In this document: positions 6,846-15,446 of the stretch, one piece after another
How positions within the stretch are numbered: position 1 is the first letter of the stretch
Layout of the letters: each line of letters begins with the position of its first letter
DNA from: DASRQK01 sp964436635
GTDB taxonomy: Bacteria > Bacteroidota > Bacteroidia > Sphingobacteriales > Sphingobacteriaceae
NCBI GenBank assembly: GCA_964436635.1
Contig: CAYTDM010000022.1
Coordinates: forward strand, 1 to 38,070
Length of the DNA stretch: 38,070 bases
Direction of reading: 5' to 3'
Program-made: the position numbers and the translations under genes
The notes under the pieces: model-generated
Databases searched by the model: none
The model's input: only the letters and a program-made list of their open reading frames with translations
Told to the model about the DNA's origin: nothing

Positions 6846-9053
6846 TCAACTCACATTCGGATCAAAGCGATTGATGCTGGTAATTCCAGAAATTTGCTTC
6901 AAACTTTTAATTAGATTATCCAATTGTTCGGTATCGTTTACGAACACCATAATCGATCCCTCAAAGATACCTTCGTTGCTTCCGATGGTAATCGAACGAA
7001 TGTTAATCTTATATTCTTGTGATATAACAGTTGTGATTTTGTTAATCAATCCCACATCGTCAATTCCTACAATTTGTAGACCGGTTAAAAAGGCTAATTC
7101 TTTTTGCGAAGTCCAGCGCGCTTTGATGATGCGGTATCCGTAATTTGCCATCAGCTTAGATGCATTCGGACAGTTAGTGCGATGGATTTTGATGCCTTCG
7201 TTCACAGTAATAAATCCAAAAACATTATCGCCTGGTATCGGGTTGCAACAGGTTGAAAGCGTGTAATCAATCTTTTGAAATTCATCCCCAATTAATAAGG
7301 TTTCTTGATCTTTTTTATTGAATTTCTCCATCAATCCAACAGCGTGTGTGTTGAATTGAGAAGTGTTTTGATCCATGCTTCTTTCGCTGGCCGCAAATTC
7401 TTTCAAATCCTTCATGTCGATCACGCCCTTCGCGATGTTATAAAACAAATCTTGGGAACTTGGATACTTGAAGTAATTCGCAATCTTATTAATGTTGTCC
7501 GTATTATAGGTCACCTTGATGGATTTCAACTTTCTTTCCAGGATCTCTTTCCCATCTTCAGCCACTTTTCTCTTTTCTTCTTTTAAGGAAGACTTGATTT
7601 TTGACCGGGCTTTCGCAGTGACTACAAAGTTTAACCAATCTTCTTTCGGAGTCTGTTTACTCGAAGTGATGATCTCCACTTGATCTCCGTTTTGAAGTTG
7701 ATGGCTCAATGGAACCAGCTTATGATTTACTTTGGCCCCAATACAACTCGCACCCAAGTCGGAGTGGATTTCAAATGCAAAATCCAAGGCGGTGGCATTG
7801 TAAGGAAGCTGGATTAACGCACCTTTTGGCGTAAAAATGAAAATTTCATCCGAGAATAAATTCATTTTAAAGTCATCCAAAAAGTCCAACGCATTCTGTT
7901 CTGGGCTATTCAATAGCTCCCGTACTTTTTGAATCCAAAGGTCTAATCCACTGTCTGAGTTCGATTCTTTGTATTTCCAGTGCGCCGCAAATCCTTTTTC
8001 AGCGATCTCATTCATTCTGGTAGAGCGAATTTGTACTTCCACCCATTGACCTTTGGGTCCCATTACGGTGGTGTGCAAGGATTCGTATCCATTTGCCTTA
8101 GGCGAAGAAATCCAGTCTCTTAAGCGATCAATATTCGGTCTATACAAATCGGTCACGATGGAATAAGCCTTCCAACACTCTGCCTTTTCTTGATCCAAGG
8201 CGGCGTCAATGATAATACGGATCGCAAATAAATCGTACACTTCTTCAAAAGGAATCGATTTTTTGCGCATTTTATTCCAGATGGAAAAGATGGATTTTGG
8301 GCGACCAAATACATCTGCCTGGATACCTTGTTCCGCTAAAATTTCTTTAATCGGCTCGATGAATTCCTTGATATAGCGTTCCCGCTCTGTTTTTTTCTCG
8401 TTTAATTTACTTGCGATGAATTTATAGGTATCTGGATCCAAGTATTTCATGGATAAATCTTCCAGCTCGGATTTAATCGCATAGAGGCCCAAACGGTGGG
8501 CTAGGGGTGCGTACAAATAGGTCGTTTCAGACGCAATTTTAAGCTGCTTGTCCCTCGGCATGAAGTCCATAGTACGCATATTGTGCAGCCGATCCGCTAA
8601 CTTGATTAAGATGACCCGAACATCGTCTGCAAGCGTAAGCAACATTTTGCGGAAATTTTCGGCCTGCATGGAATTGCTGGTGCCAAAAATCCCCGATATT
8701 TTAGTCAAACCATCGATAATGCGGGCTACTTTTTTCCCAAAATCACGCTCAATGTCATTTAAACTAATGTCTGTATCCTCAACCACATCATGCAATAAGG
8801 CGCAGACAATGGAGGTCGTACCCAGTCCAATTTCTTCTGCCGCAATTTGTGCAACTGCAATGGGATGATAAATGTAGGGTTCGCCTGATTTTCTTCGCAT
8901 GTCTTTATGGCATTCCAATGCCATGTCGAATGCTTTTCGAATGGTTTGTTTGTCGCCGCGCTGCAGGGTCGGTTTACATGCTCGCAATAAAGCTCTATAT
9001 CGTCTACGAATCTCTTTGTTTTCCGCTTCGATGTCTATGACTAATTCTTTCAT
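6846..9053 (-). CDS. spoT: RelA/SpoT bifunctional (p)ppGpp synthetase/hydrolase
   Basis: Makes and degrades the stringent-response alarmone (p)ppGpp. The 735 residues show the full Rel architecture. The N-terminal HD hydrolase domain has His63 in YHPIAVA and the HD pair His88-Asp89 in ALLHDVVEDTD. The synthetase domain spans about 230-380 and includes RLRDWISSPKANGYESLHT; the basic RLRD at the RxKD position is the form seen in bifunctional enzymes rather than RelA's ExDD. Then come TGS (IFTPKGALIQLPYNATALDFAF, near 400-460) and a C-terminal ACT domain (FLTGLQIVGIDDVGLINKI). Starts at ATG 9053; fur, purA and pabB follow on the same strand. Bifunctionality is inferred from intact motifs. Confidence 0.96.
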   Translation of the reverse strand: MKELVIDIEAENKEIRRRYRALLRACKPTLQRGDKQTIRKAFDMALECHKDMRRKSGEPYIYHPIAVAQIAAEEIGLGTTSIVCALLHDVVEDTDISLNDIERDFGKKVARIIDGLTKISGIFGTSNSMQAENFRKMLLTLADDVRVILIKLADRLHNMRTMDFMPRDKQLKIASETTYLYAPLAHRLGLYAIKSELEDLSMKYLDPDTYKFIASKLNEKKTERERYIKEFIEPIKEILAEQGIQADVFGRPKSIFSIWNKMRKKSIPFEEVYDLFAIRIIIDAALDQEKAECWKAYSIVTDLYRPNIDRLRDWISSPKANGYESLHTTVMGPKGQWVEVQIRSTRMNEIAEKGFAAHWKYKESNSDSGLDLWIQKVRELLNSPEQNALDFLDDFKMNLFSDEIFIFTPKGALIQLPYNATALDFAFEIHSDLGASCIGAKVNHKLVPLSHQLQNGDQVEIITSSKQTPKEDWLNFVVTAKARSKIKSSLKEEKRKVAEDGKEILERKLKSIKVTYNTDNINKIANYFKYPSSQDLFYNIAKGVIDMKDLKEFAASERSMDQNTSQFNTHAVGLMEKFNKKDQETLLIGDEFQKIDYTLSTCCNPIPGDNVFGFITVNEGIKIHRTNCPNASKLMANYGYRIIKARWTSQKELAFLTGLQIVGIDDVGLINKITTVISQEYKINIRSITIGSNEGIFEGSIMVFVNDTEQLDNLIKSLKQISGITSINRFDPNVS

Positions 9054-9134
9054 CCGCTATTCTCCGTCAATTCTGCTGATAGTAAACAAACTATCCCTGA
9101 AAATGTTTTATTTTTTCAGTTCAAATAAGATGTT

Positions 9135-9142
9135 TAACTTTG
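9135..9142 (+). promoter_or_regulatory. Possible -7 box for the DUF4294 gene
   Basis: TAACTTTG matches TAnnTTTG exactly, about 100 nt before the ATG at 9243. No TTG is found at the right distance upstream, so the call is weak. Confidence 0.35.
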
Positions 9143-9144
9143 TA

Positions 9145-9172
9145 TTTGCAGGCTATACAAGGTAGCTGCAAA
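9145..9172 (+). repeat. Inverted repeat in the spoT/DUF4294 divergent spacer
   Basis: TTTGCAG(G)CTA and TAGCTGCAAA pair over 10 bp with one bulged G and a 7-nt loop. If transcription starts just after the box at 9135, this would be the 5'-end hairpin of the DUF4294 mRNA; it could equally be a protein-binding dyad. Confidence 0.5.
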
Positions 9173-9242
9173 CCATACAATAAATATACAAAATAAAAAC
9201 AACTTTTTCAAAGATAGGTTGCTTTTTTTTAGATTTTTAAGG

Positions 9243-9992
9243 ATGCAGGGGCGTATTGCAAAAATAGGAGGATTTGGTTGGGTGTTCATCATGCTGATGA
9301 TTGCTTGGCCTTACACAGCCTTTGCGCAGCAAACAACCAATGCGCAGCAAACCGGCCTCGCCCAGCAAACAACCGTTGCGCAGCAAGCTACCCTTCCCGC
9401 TCAAGCCTCATTAAGGAACGTCTCCCCAGATCAAGATCCGATTGGGAACGATAAGCCCATGTTGGGGGGATCCATTTTATTACCGACTACAGTGGTGGAT
9501 GGTGAGCGGATTCCTTGGGTGTTGATTCCTGAAGTGCATATTACTGTTAAACAGCGTTTTAGTTCTTTAGAGGCGGAAGCCAAATACAAACGATTACGGT
9601 ATAATATTATCAAAGTTTTGCCCTATGCTTATTTTGCGCAGCAACGCTATGAACAATTAAACCGCGATCTTGCGATGACAGATAGCAAACGGGAACAAAG
9701 GCGTTTGGTGAAGGCTTGTGAGAAGGAAATTAAGGACATGTTTAACAGGGAAGTGAAGAATTTGACGGTGACGCAGGGAAAGATTTTAGTGAAACTGATC
9801 GACCGGCAAACGGGCCGTTCAAGCTATGAGGTGGTGCGGGAATTACGTGGTGGGGTGACGGCATTTTTTTACCAATCGATTGCGAAAGTTTTTGGCCACA
9901 ATTTAAAAAATCAATACAATCCCCAGGAAGACATTGAGATCGAAAGTGTGTTAAGAAGTTTGGGGTACCACGCAAGCTATCAGGCTTTTTGA
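9243..9992 (+). CDS. DUF4294 domain protein, exported
   Basis: About 249 residues from the preferred ATG 9243 (a TTG at 9219 would add eight). The N-terminus has a signal peptide with hydrophobic core GWVFIMLMIAWPYTAFA. A Gln/Thr-rich linker follows, encoded by four tandem 18-bp repeats (9324-9395). The conserved DUF4294 region runs from about residue 90 to the end: IPWVLIPEVHITV, YKRLRYNIIKVLPYAYFAQQRY, TVTQGKILVKLIDRQTG, ELRGGVTAFFYQSIAK and ENIESVLRSLGY-like IEIESVLRSLGY. The family is typical of Bacteroidota, presumed periplasmic, and has no assigned function. It lies divergent from spoT and 117 nt upstream of bshB1. Confidence 0.85.
   Translation: MQGRIAKIGGFGWVFIMLMIAWPYTAFAQQTTNAQQTGLAQQTTVAQQATLPAQASLRNVSPDQDPIGNDKPMLGGSILLPTTVVDGERIPWVLIPEVHITVKQRFSSLEAEAKYKRLRYNIIKVLPYAYFAQQRYEQLNRDLAMTDSKREQRRLVKACEKEIKDMFNREVKNLTVTQGKILVKLIDRQTGRSSYEVVRELRGGVTAFFYQSIAKVFGHNLKNQYNPQEDIEIESVLRSLGYHASYQAF
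9324..9395 (+). repeat. Four imperfect 18-bp tandem repeats in the DUF4294 gene
   Basis: Copies begin at 9324, 9342, 9360 and 9378, each starting with a GC(G/C)CAGCAA core and encoding AQQ-type hexapeptides. The period is a multiple of three, so copy-number change would keep the frame. Confidence 0.85.
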
Positions 9993-10046
9993 TTTAAACG
10001 ATCAGACGCTTAAAGTTCGGGTTTTTAAAGGCCAGGCATAGTGTGG

Positions 10047-10058
10047 TTAAACGTTTAA
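10047..10058. promoter_or_regulatory. 12-bp perfect palindrome upstream of bshB1
   Basis: TTAAACGTTTAA, 51 nt before the bshB1 ATG in the 117-nt spacer. Possible operator; no regulator can be named. Confidence 0.25.
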
Positions 10059-10109
10059 TCGATTAGAAGTTTTGGGTCAGACAAAGAAAATTTTATAAAG
10101 AAGTATACG

Positions 10110-10874
10110 ATGGACGGAGCAAGTCAGCAGCAAATGAACCAGTTAAAATTAGATTTATTAGTGATCGTGGTGCATCCAGATGATGCAGAATTAGGTTGTG
10201 GAGGGACGATTGCGAAGCATGTGGCTGCGGGCAAAAAAGTGGGCATTGTAGATTTGACCCGGGGTGAATTGGGCTCTCGCGGCAGCGCTGAAATTCGCGA
10301 TGCTGAAGCCGATGAGGCGGCTAAAATTTTAGGCTTAACGGTACGCGAGAATTTACGCATGCGAGATGGTTTTTTTGCCAATGACGAGGTGCATCAGAAG
10401 GAAGTTATTCGGGTGATTCGCCGCTACCAACCAGAGATTATCATTACAAATGCTTTGCACGATCGTCATCCAGATCATGGCAGGGCGGGGAATTTAGTGA
10501 ACGATGCTTGTTTTTTAGCGGGCTTGCGCAAAGTAGAAACTATCGATGCGGAAGGTACCTTACAGGCGCCACATCGACCGCGATTATTATTGCAGTTAAT
10601 TCAAGATCAATATATTCAGCCAGATATTGTGTTGGATGTGAGTGATTTTTGGGCGACTAAAGTAGCTTCCATTCGAGCTTATTCTTCTCAATTTTTTTCA
10701 AACGATTACCAAGCGAATCCAGACGAGCCACAAACGTATATATCCAGGCCAGATTTTCTAGAATACATCGATGCGCGCGGTCGGGAGTATGGCAAATACA
10801 TTGGGGCTACCTTTGGCGAAGGCTTTACTTGTAGACGCTTGTTAGGTGTGAATGATTTATTTGATTTGCGTTAG
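10110..10874 (+). CDS. bshB1: Bacillithiol biosynthesis deacetylase BshB1
   Basis: Zinc-dependent deacetylase removing acetate from GlcNAc-malate, the second step of bacillithiol synthesis. The 254-residue LmbE/PIG-L family protein has HPDDAELGCGGTIA (metal ligands His22 and Asp25, general-base Asp24), the segment DLTRGELGSRGSAEIRDAEA typical of BshB1, and HDRHPDHGRAG with the third ligand His123. Start at ATG 10110; an internal ATG at 10134 would also leave the domain whole. It is convergent with aroC, 11 nt away and with no terminator visible. bshA lies at 15882 on the other strand; bshC is not in the window. Confidence 0.94.
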   Translation: MDGASQQQMNQLKLDLLVIVVHPDDAELGCGGTIAKHVAAGKKVGIVDLTRGELGSRGSAEIRDAEADEAAKILGLTVRENLRMRDGFFANDEVHQKEVIRVIRRYQPEIIITNALHDRHPDHGRAGNLVNDACFLAGLRKVETIDAEGTLQAPHRPRLLLQLIQDQYIQPDIVLDVSDFWATKVASIRAYSSQFFSNDYQANPDEPQTYISRPDFLEYIDARGREYGKYIGATFGEGFTCRRLLGVNDLFDLR

Positions 10875-10885
10875 CAAACCTTTAA

Positions 10886-11986
10886 TTATCCGTTTTTATA
10901 CGCTTTAAAACGCAAATAATGATCCGCAAGGACCAAAGCAGTCATGGCTTCTACAATGATGACCGCACGCGGGACTACGCAAGGATCATGGCGCCCTTTT
11001 CCTGAAATGGCGATTTCCTCTCCAGATTGATTGACTGTTTTTTGTTCTGTCATAATCGTGGCGACCGGTTTAAATCCAGTTCTAAACGTGATGTCCATGC
11101 CATTCGAAATGCCTCCTTGAATGCCACCTGAAAAATTAGTCAAGGTTTTTAATTCGTCCGCCTTTGCATTGGGATTTATAAAAAGGTCGTTGTGTTCGGA
11201 TCCCAACATGGTCGAACCAGAGAACCCGGATCCGTATTCGAATGCGTGCACTGCGTTAATGCTTAACATGGCTTTTCCTAAGTCGGCATGCAATTTATCA
11301 AATACCGGTTCCCCTAATCCTACAGGCACATTGCGTACGATGGTATGGATTCTGCCGCCTACTGTGTCGCCAGATTTTCGGACTTGATCAATGTAAGCGA
11401 TCATTTCTTGTGCAGTGGCTGGGTCTGCGCAGCGCACGATGTTTTCTTCTCGAATCGCGAGTAAGCTGGACAGGTCGCCGGTGTCCAGGTTCGGTGCTTC
11501 TATGGTTCCCACTCCTGAAACGTGGGCGAATATTTCTATTCCGTGTTGTTTCAAAAATAATTTTGCGATCGCGCCCGCTGCCACCCGAGCAGCTGTTTCT
11601 CTCGCTGAGGAACGCCCGCCACCCCGATAATCCCGGATGCCATACTTCACCTGGTACGTGTAATCTGCGTGAGAGGGTCTGTAAGTATCTTGAATGTGCG
11701 AATAATCTTTAGAACGCTGGTCTTCGTTCGAAATCAACATGGCGATCGGGGTGCCCGTCGTTTTGCCCTCAAATACACCAGAAAGGATGGTGACGGTATC
11801 GCTTTCTTTCCGTTGGGTGGTGATTTTCGACTGGCCTGGCCTCCTTTTATCTAACTCACTTTGGATAAATGCTTCATCGATGGGCACCTGTGCTGGACAA
11901 CCGTCTACGATCACTCCGATCGCTGGACCGTGAGATTCTCCAAAGGTCGTAATGGTGAAAAGTTTGCCAAAGGTATTACCTGCCAT
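10886..11986 (-). CDS. aroC: Chorismate synthase
   Basis: Converts EPSP to chorismate using reduced FMN, the last shikimate step. The 366-residue length and motifs are standard: TTFGESHGPAIGVIVDGCP, RRPGQS, RPSHADYTYQVKYG, DYRGGGRSSARETAARVAAGA, and the C-terminal SGKGRHDPCVVPRAV. Start at ATG 11986. It is the last gene of the minus-strand pheA operon, 23 nt after aroA, so it probably shares the attenuator-controlled transcript that begins near 15535. Confidence 0.98.
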   Translation of the reverse strand: MAGNTFGKLFTITTFGESHGPAIGVIVDGCPAQVPIDEAFIQSELDKRRPGQSKITTQRKESDTVTILSGVFEGKTTGTPIAMLISNEDQRSKDYSHIQDTYRPSHADYTYQVKYGIRDYRGGGRSSARETAARVAAGAIAKLFLKQHGIEIFAHVSGVGTIEAPNLDTGDLSSLLAIREENIVRCADPATAQEMIAYIDQVRKSGDTVGGRIHTIVRNVPVGLGEPVFDKLHADLGKAMLSINAVHAFEYGSGFSGSTMLGSEHNDLFINPNAKADELKTLTNFSGGIQGGISNGMDITFRTGFKPVATIMTEQKTVNQSGEEIAISGKGRHDPCVVPRAVIIVEAMTALVLADHYLRFKAYKNG

Positions 11987-12009
11987 GATTGTATGATTAA
12001 ATACTGCGT

Positions 12010-13317
12010 TTAATTAATTTCAAAACCTTGTTCTTGTAGATGGATCCAAAAATCTGGATAGGATTTTTCAACCACTTTTGGGTGTTCTATGTGCAACTCA
12101 TCAAAAATTTCCGCCAAAGGAGCGAAGGCCATCGCCATGCGATGATCCTCGTACGTCGCGACACTTAATTTTTGTGGCTTGAAAAATCCTGAACAATCCA
12201 AATGAAAAATCGGGTCTTCATCTATCAGCTTCACTCCAAATTTAGCAATTTCTTGTTGGAGTGCATGAATTCTATCCGTTTCTTTTATGCGCAAGGTATG
12301 CAAACCGGTAAAACTTAAATTCAGTTGTAAGGCTGCTGCGCAGGCGATGACGGTTTGTGCCAAATCAGGACATTCGGTAAAGTCCAACACGGATCCCGCG
12401 GTATCTGCGCCCGCGGTAGGGTTCGAATTCGGCGCGTAGGCGATTTGTACTCCCGAAGTGGTATGGGTGGTTTGGACACCAAATGCTTCCATGATGCGTG
12501 CAATCGCACGATCTCCTTGAAGGCTCGCCGATCTTAATCCCGGTAAAAGCACTTGGCCTTTTTTGCGAAGCGCCAATAAACTATACCAATACGAGGCGGC
12601 ACTCCAATCTGGCTCTACGTGGATGGTGTTTGCTTGGAATTTCTGCGCTTCAATCGTGATGGTGTCCCCCGTCCATGTATGTTGGATGCCACTGCGCTCT
12701 AATAATTCCAAGGTCATGGTCAAATACGGCTTGGATGTCAAAGGCCCGATTATTTGTAAGGATAAACCTTGGGGCAGGGTGGGGGCGATCATTAATAAAG
12801 CGGACAAATATTGGCTGCTCACATCCCCAGCGATTTTTACACGATTCGACTTTTGTTTAAACGGGCCTTTTATGTGTAAAGGCGGATAACCAACCTGTTC
12901 TATGTAGGTGATTTGTGCGCCAATCTCGCTGAGCGCATCGACTAAAAGTTGGATCGGTCGCTGTTTCATACGCTCACTACCAGTGAGGATGAAGGAGCCG
13001 TATTGAATGGATAAAATGGCGGTCATAAAACGCATGACTGTGCCTGCTGGACCGACGTTTAGGGTCAATGGGTCCAGATTACGGGCCTCCGATTCTTGGC
13101 TTCTTTGCTTCAGCGCCTCCAAAATAGATAACATGATATAGGTGTCATCTGCTTCGGAAACGTTTTCAACTTTTATGCGTCCGTTTGAAAGGCAGTTCAG
13201 CGCCAACGCACGATTGCTTTCGCTTTTCGATCCTGTTAAGGGGATCGATTGGTGCGCGGGCGCTCCTGATTTTCTTATTTTAATGATCTCTTCTTGTAAG
13301 AATCGCTGCAATGCCAT
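12010..13317 (-). CDS. aroA: 3-phosphoshikimate 1-carboxyvinyltransferase (EPSP synthase)
   Basis: Transfers enolpyruvate from PEP to shikimate 3-phosphate. The 435 residues contain LTGSKSESNRALAL (Lys31 and neighbours), NVGPAGTVMRFMTA, DVSSQYLSALLM, EPDWSAASYWYS, LRIKETDRI and YEDHRMAMAFAPLA, covering both substrate lobes. Start at ATG 13317, four nt after the stop of the DAHP synthase gene, so translational coupling is likely. The sequence belongs to the divergent Bacteroidota type (GPAGT instead of the NAGT of class I enzymes). Confidence 0.96.
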   Translation of the reverse strand: MALQRFLQEEIIKIRKSGAPAHQSIPLTGSKSESNRALALNCLSNGRIKVENVSEADDTYIMLSILEALKQRSQESEARNLDPLTLNVGPAGTVMRFMTAILSIQYGSFILTGSERMKQRPIQLLVDALSEIGAQITYIEQVGYPPLHIKGPFKQKSNRVKIAGDVSSQYLSALLMIAPTLPQGLSLQIIGPLTSKPYLTMTLELLERSGIQHTWTGDTITIEAQKFQANTIHVEPDWSAASYWYSLLALRKKGQVLLPGLRSASLQGDRAIARIMEAFGVQTTHTTSGVQIAYAPNSNPTAGADTAGSVLDFTECPDLAQTVIACAAALQLNLSFTGLHTLRIKETDRIHALQQEIAKFGVKLIDEDPIFHLDCSGFFKPQKLSVATYEDHRMAMAFAPLAEIFDELHIEHPKVVEKSYPDFWIHLQEQGFEIN

Positions 13318-13321
13318 GGTG

Positions 13322-14428
13322 TTATGCTTCCGAAGTAACTTTCGCGTTCATGATTTCATTCTGTTTACGAATCGATTCGTTGTGGATCAATTCTAAGAAT
13401 TTAAGGGTGAAGTCCTGATCCAATTTTAATGCTTTGGCAAGATTCGTGCGTTTTTTAATGATCTCGTCCCAACGGTTCACTTGCAAAATGGTGACGTCGT
13501 TTTCTCTTTTAAAATTTCCAATCTGTTCCACAACCTGCATACGGTCACCCAATATTTTGATGATTTTATCGTCCAACAAATCGATTTCTTCCCTTAATTT
13601 GCTTAGGGTATCTTCAAAAATAGGGTTATTCGATTCCGGTTTACGGAAGGTGATTTGAGATAACATTTCTGACAATGCACTAGGAGTCAATTGTTGTTTC
13701 GCATCGGTCCAAGCTACGGAAGGATCGATGTGGGATTCCACGATTAAGCCTTGCATGTCCATATCAAATGCTTTTTGAGAAATATATGGAATAAATTCGC
13801 GGTTTCCACAAATATGGCTTGGGTCGTTAATCATCGGTAAAGACGGCAACATGGTTTTTAATTGAATGGCCAAATCCCACATAGGCTCATTTCTGAATGC
13901 TGATTTTTCATACGAAGAGAATCCGCGGTGAATCGCGCCAATTTTTTTGATGCCCGCGCGGTTAATGCGTTCCAATGCACCTACCCATAAGGCTAAATCT
14001 GGATTCACTGGGTTTTTAATTAAGACTGGAATATCCACTCCTTGCAAGGCATCGGCGATTTCTTGAACCGTGAATGGGTTGGCAGTAGATCTTGCTCCGA
14101 TCCATAACACATCGACTCCTGCTTCTAATGCTTCTTCTACGTGTTTCGCTGTCGCAACTTCTGTCGTGGTTTTTAATCCGGTTTCCTCTTTTGCGCGAGC
14201 TAACCATTTTAAACCAATGCTGCCTATGCCTTCAAATTCTCCTGGTCGTGTTCTTGGCTTCCAAATCCCAGCACGCAGTAATTTTACTTTTCCTGTATTC
14301 GCTAATAAATGTGCTGTGGAAAGTAATTGGTCTTCCGTTTCTGCGCTGCAAGGCCCTGCAATGATCAATGGTCCGTCTCCGGTATCGATCCAGGAGTTAA
14401 GCGGCATGATGTCTAAATTGTGTTTCAT
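13322..14428 (-). CDS. DAHP synthase fused to chorismate mutase
   Basis: Bifunctional enzyme. The N-terminal domain (about residues 15-265) is a type I-beta DAHP synthase condensing PEP and erythrose 4-phosphate; motifs are IIAGPCSAE (25-30), AGIWKPRTRPGEFEG (Lys57, Arg59), GLKTTTEVA, WIGARST, PVLIKNP, GAIHRGFS and NDPSHICG. The C-terminal domain (about 275-360) is an AroQ-type chorismate mutase (LREEIDLLDDKIIKILGDRM, IGNFKREN). This joins the first shikimate enzyme to the branch-point enzyme for Phe and Tyr; in B. subtilis AroA the fused mutase domain serves as the feedback sensor, with the opposite domain order. It lies 64 nt after pheA and 4 nt before aroA. Common names are aroF or aroG; the choice is arbitrary here. 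Confidence 0.95.
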   Translation of the reverse strand: MKHNLDIMPLNSWIDTGDGPLIIAGPCSAETEDQLLSTAHLLANTGKVKLLRAGIWKPRTRPGEFEGIGSIGLKWLARAKEETGLKTTTEVATAKHVEEALEAGVDVLWIGARSTANPFTVQEIADALQGVDIPVLIKNPVNPDLALWVGALERINRAGIKKIGAIHRGFSSYEKSAFRNEPMWDLAIQLKTMLPSLPMINDPSHICGNREFIPYISQKAFDMDMQGLIVESHIDPSVAWTDAKQQLTPSALSEMLSQITFRKPESNNPIFEDTLSKLREEIDLLDDKIIKILGDRMQVVEQIGNFKRENDVTILQVNRWDEIIKKRTNLAKALKLDQDFTLKFLELIHNESIRKQNEIMNAKVTSEA

Positions 14429-14492
14429 CTTCGTATATTTATAGTATGTGTGTTTAAAAAATTGTGTTCTTAAGTATGTATGCTGTTAAATT

Positions 14493-15341
14493 TTAAATTT
14501 TATCGTTTTTTAAGTATTCGCCCATGATGTTAAAATTGGCCGTATGTTTGAGTATTTTTTTAATGGCAGCATCGTAGTTTTTGGCGTCTTGCCATTCGAT
14601 GTCCACATAAAACTCATACTCATTTCTTCGCCCGAGGACCGGCATGGATTGAATTTTACTCATATTCACTCCTTCTTCTTGGAAGCATTTAAGGACTTCG
14701 AAAAGTGCGCCTACTGTGTTGCCTATTTGGAATGAAAGGGATGCTTTATTCGCTTGTGGATTCGTTTCGAATTGATTAGAAAGGATTAAAAAACGGGTGT
14801 AATTCTTTTTATTCGTTTCGATTCGGCGTTCCAAAATTTCTAATCCGTACACCTTGGCCGCTAATTTATTTGCGATAGCAGCCGTATCTACTAAACCTTC
14901 CTGCTGGATTTTTTGGGCGCAACTCGCTGTGTCCATGCCTTCGCTTACTTTCAGTTGCGGGTTTTCACTTAAGAAATCATCGCATTGACGGATGGCCATT
15001 TGGTGGGATTCCACGAATTTAATGTCTGAAAACTTCACTCCTGGAAGCGCCATGAGATGAAGTTGTATGTTTAAATGGACTTCTCCGACAATGTTAAAGC
15101 GGAAGTCTCTTAAAAGATTATAGTTTGGAAGAATGCTCCCTGCGAGGGAATTCTCAATCGCCATGACTGTGAAATCCACTTCATGGTTTTTTAGCAATTC
15201 ACAAGTTTTGCGAAAGGTATCGCATTCCACGATTTCAATGTCTTCACCAAAGTATTTAAATGCAGCTTCTTCGTGAAAGGAGGCGTGTACGCCTTGAATC
15301 GCTACTTTGAGATTTTTTACAGGATGTTCGTTCGTTTTCAT
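14493..15341 (-). CDS. pheA: Prephenate dehydratase
   Basis: Converts prephenate to phenylpyruvate in Phe synthesis. The 282-residue protein lacks an N-terminal mutase domain, which is instead fused to the downstream DAHP synthase. The catalytic domain (about residues 10-190) includes MAIENSLAGSILPNYNLL, GEVHLNIQLHLMALPGV and the TRF motif in NYTRFLIL. A C-terminal ACT domain (about 200-280, KASLSFQIGNTVGALFEVL, ESRP-like region QSMPVLGRRNEYEFYVD) is expected to bind Phe. Start at ATG 15341. The intrinsic terminator at 15372-15402 ends about 30 nt upstream, so the gene is expressed only when that terminator is bypassed or from an unseen internal promoter. Confidence 0.96.
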   Translation of the reverse strand: MKTNEHPVKNLKVAIQGVHASFHEEAAFKYFGEDIEIVECDTFRKTCELLKNHEVDFTVMAIENSLAGSILPNYNLLRDFRFNIVGEVHLNIQLHLMALPGVKFSDIKFVESHQMAIRQCDDFLSENPQLKVSEGMDTASCAQKIQQEGLVDTAAIANKLAAKVYGLEILERRIETNKKNYTRFLILSNQFETNPQANKASLSFQIGNTVGALFEVLKCFQEEGVNMSKIQSMPVLGRRNEYEFYVDIEWQDAKNYDAAIKKILKHTANFNIMGEYLKNDKI

Positions 15342-15371
15342 TTATTTTCTTCGCAAAACTTTTTTTAAGGC

Positions 15372-15402
15372 AAAAAAAAAGTCCCGGCGTGTCGGCCGGG
15401 AC
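15372..15402 (-). terminator. Intrinsic terminator before pheA (attenuator terminator)
   Basis: On the minus strand a perfect 8-bp stem, GTCCCGGC (15402-15395) with GCCGGGAC (15388-15381) and a 6-nt loop, is followed by nine T. It ends 31 nt before the pheA ATG, downstream of the aromatic leader ORF. Its 5' arm can pair with either GCCGGGAC (terminator) or GCCGGGATT at the end of the leader ORF (antiterminator). Confidence 0.93.
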
Positions 15403-15446
15403 TTTTAATATCATTAAGACAATTTTTAATGCATATCAATCCCGGC
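15395..15446 (-). promoter_or_regulatory. Antiterminator of the pheA operon attenuator
   Basis: GCCGGGATT (minus strand, 15446-15438) pairs over 9 positions (one G-T wobble) with AGTCCCGGC (15403-15395), the 5' arm of the terminator, so the two structures exclude each other. The segment in between forms its own AT-rich stem: GATAT(G)CATTAA with TTAATGATATT, loop of 8 nt. The upstream arm overlaps the last leader codons and the stop, so a ribosome that finishes the leader hides it. The pairing is seen in sequence; the regulatory role is inferred. Confidence 0.85.
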
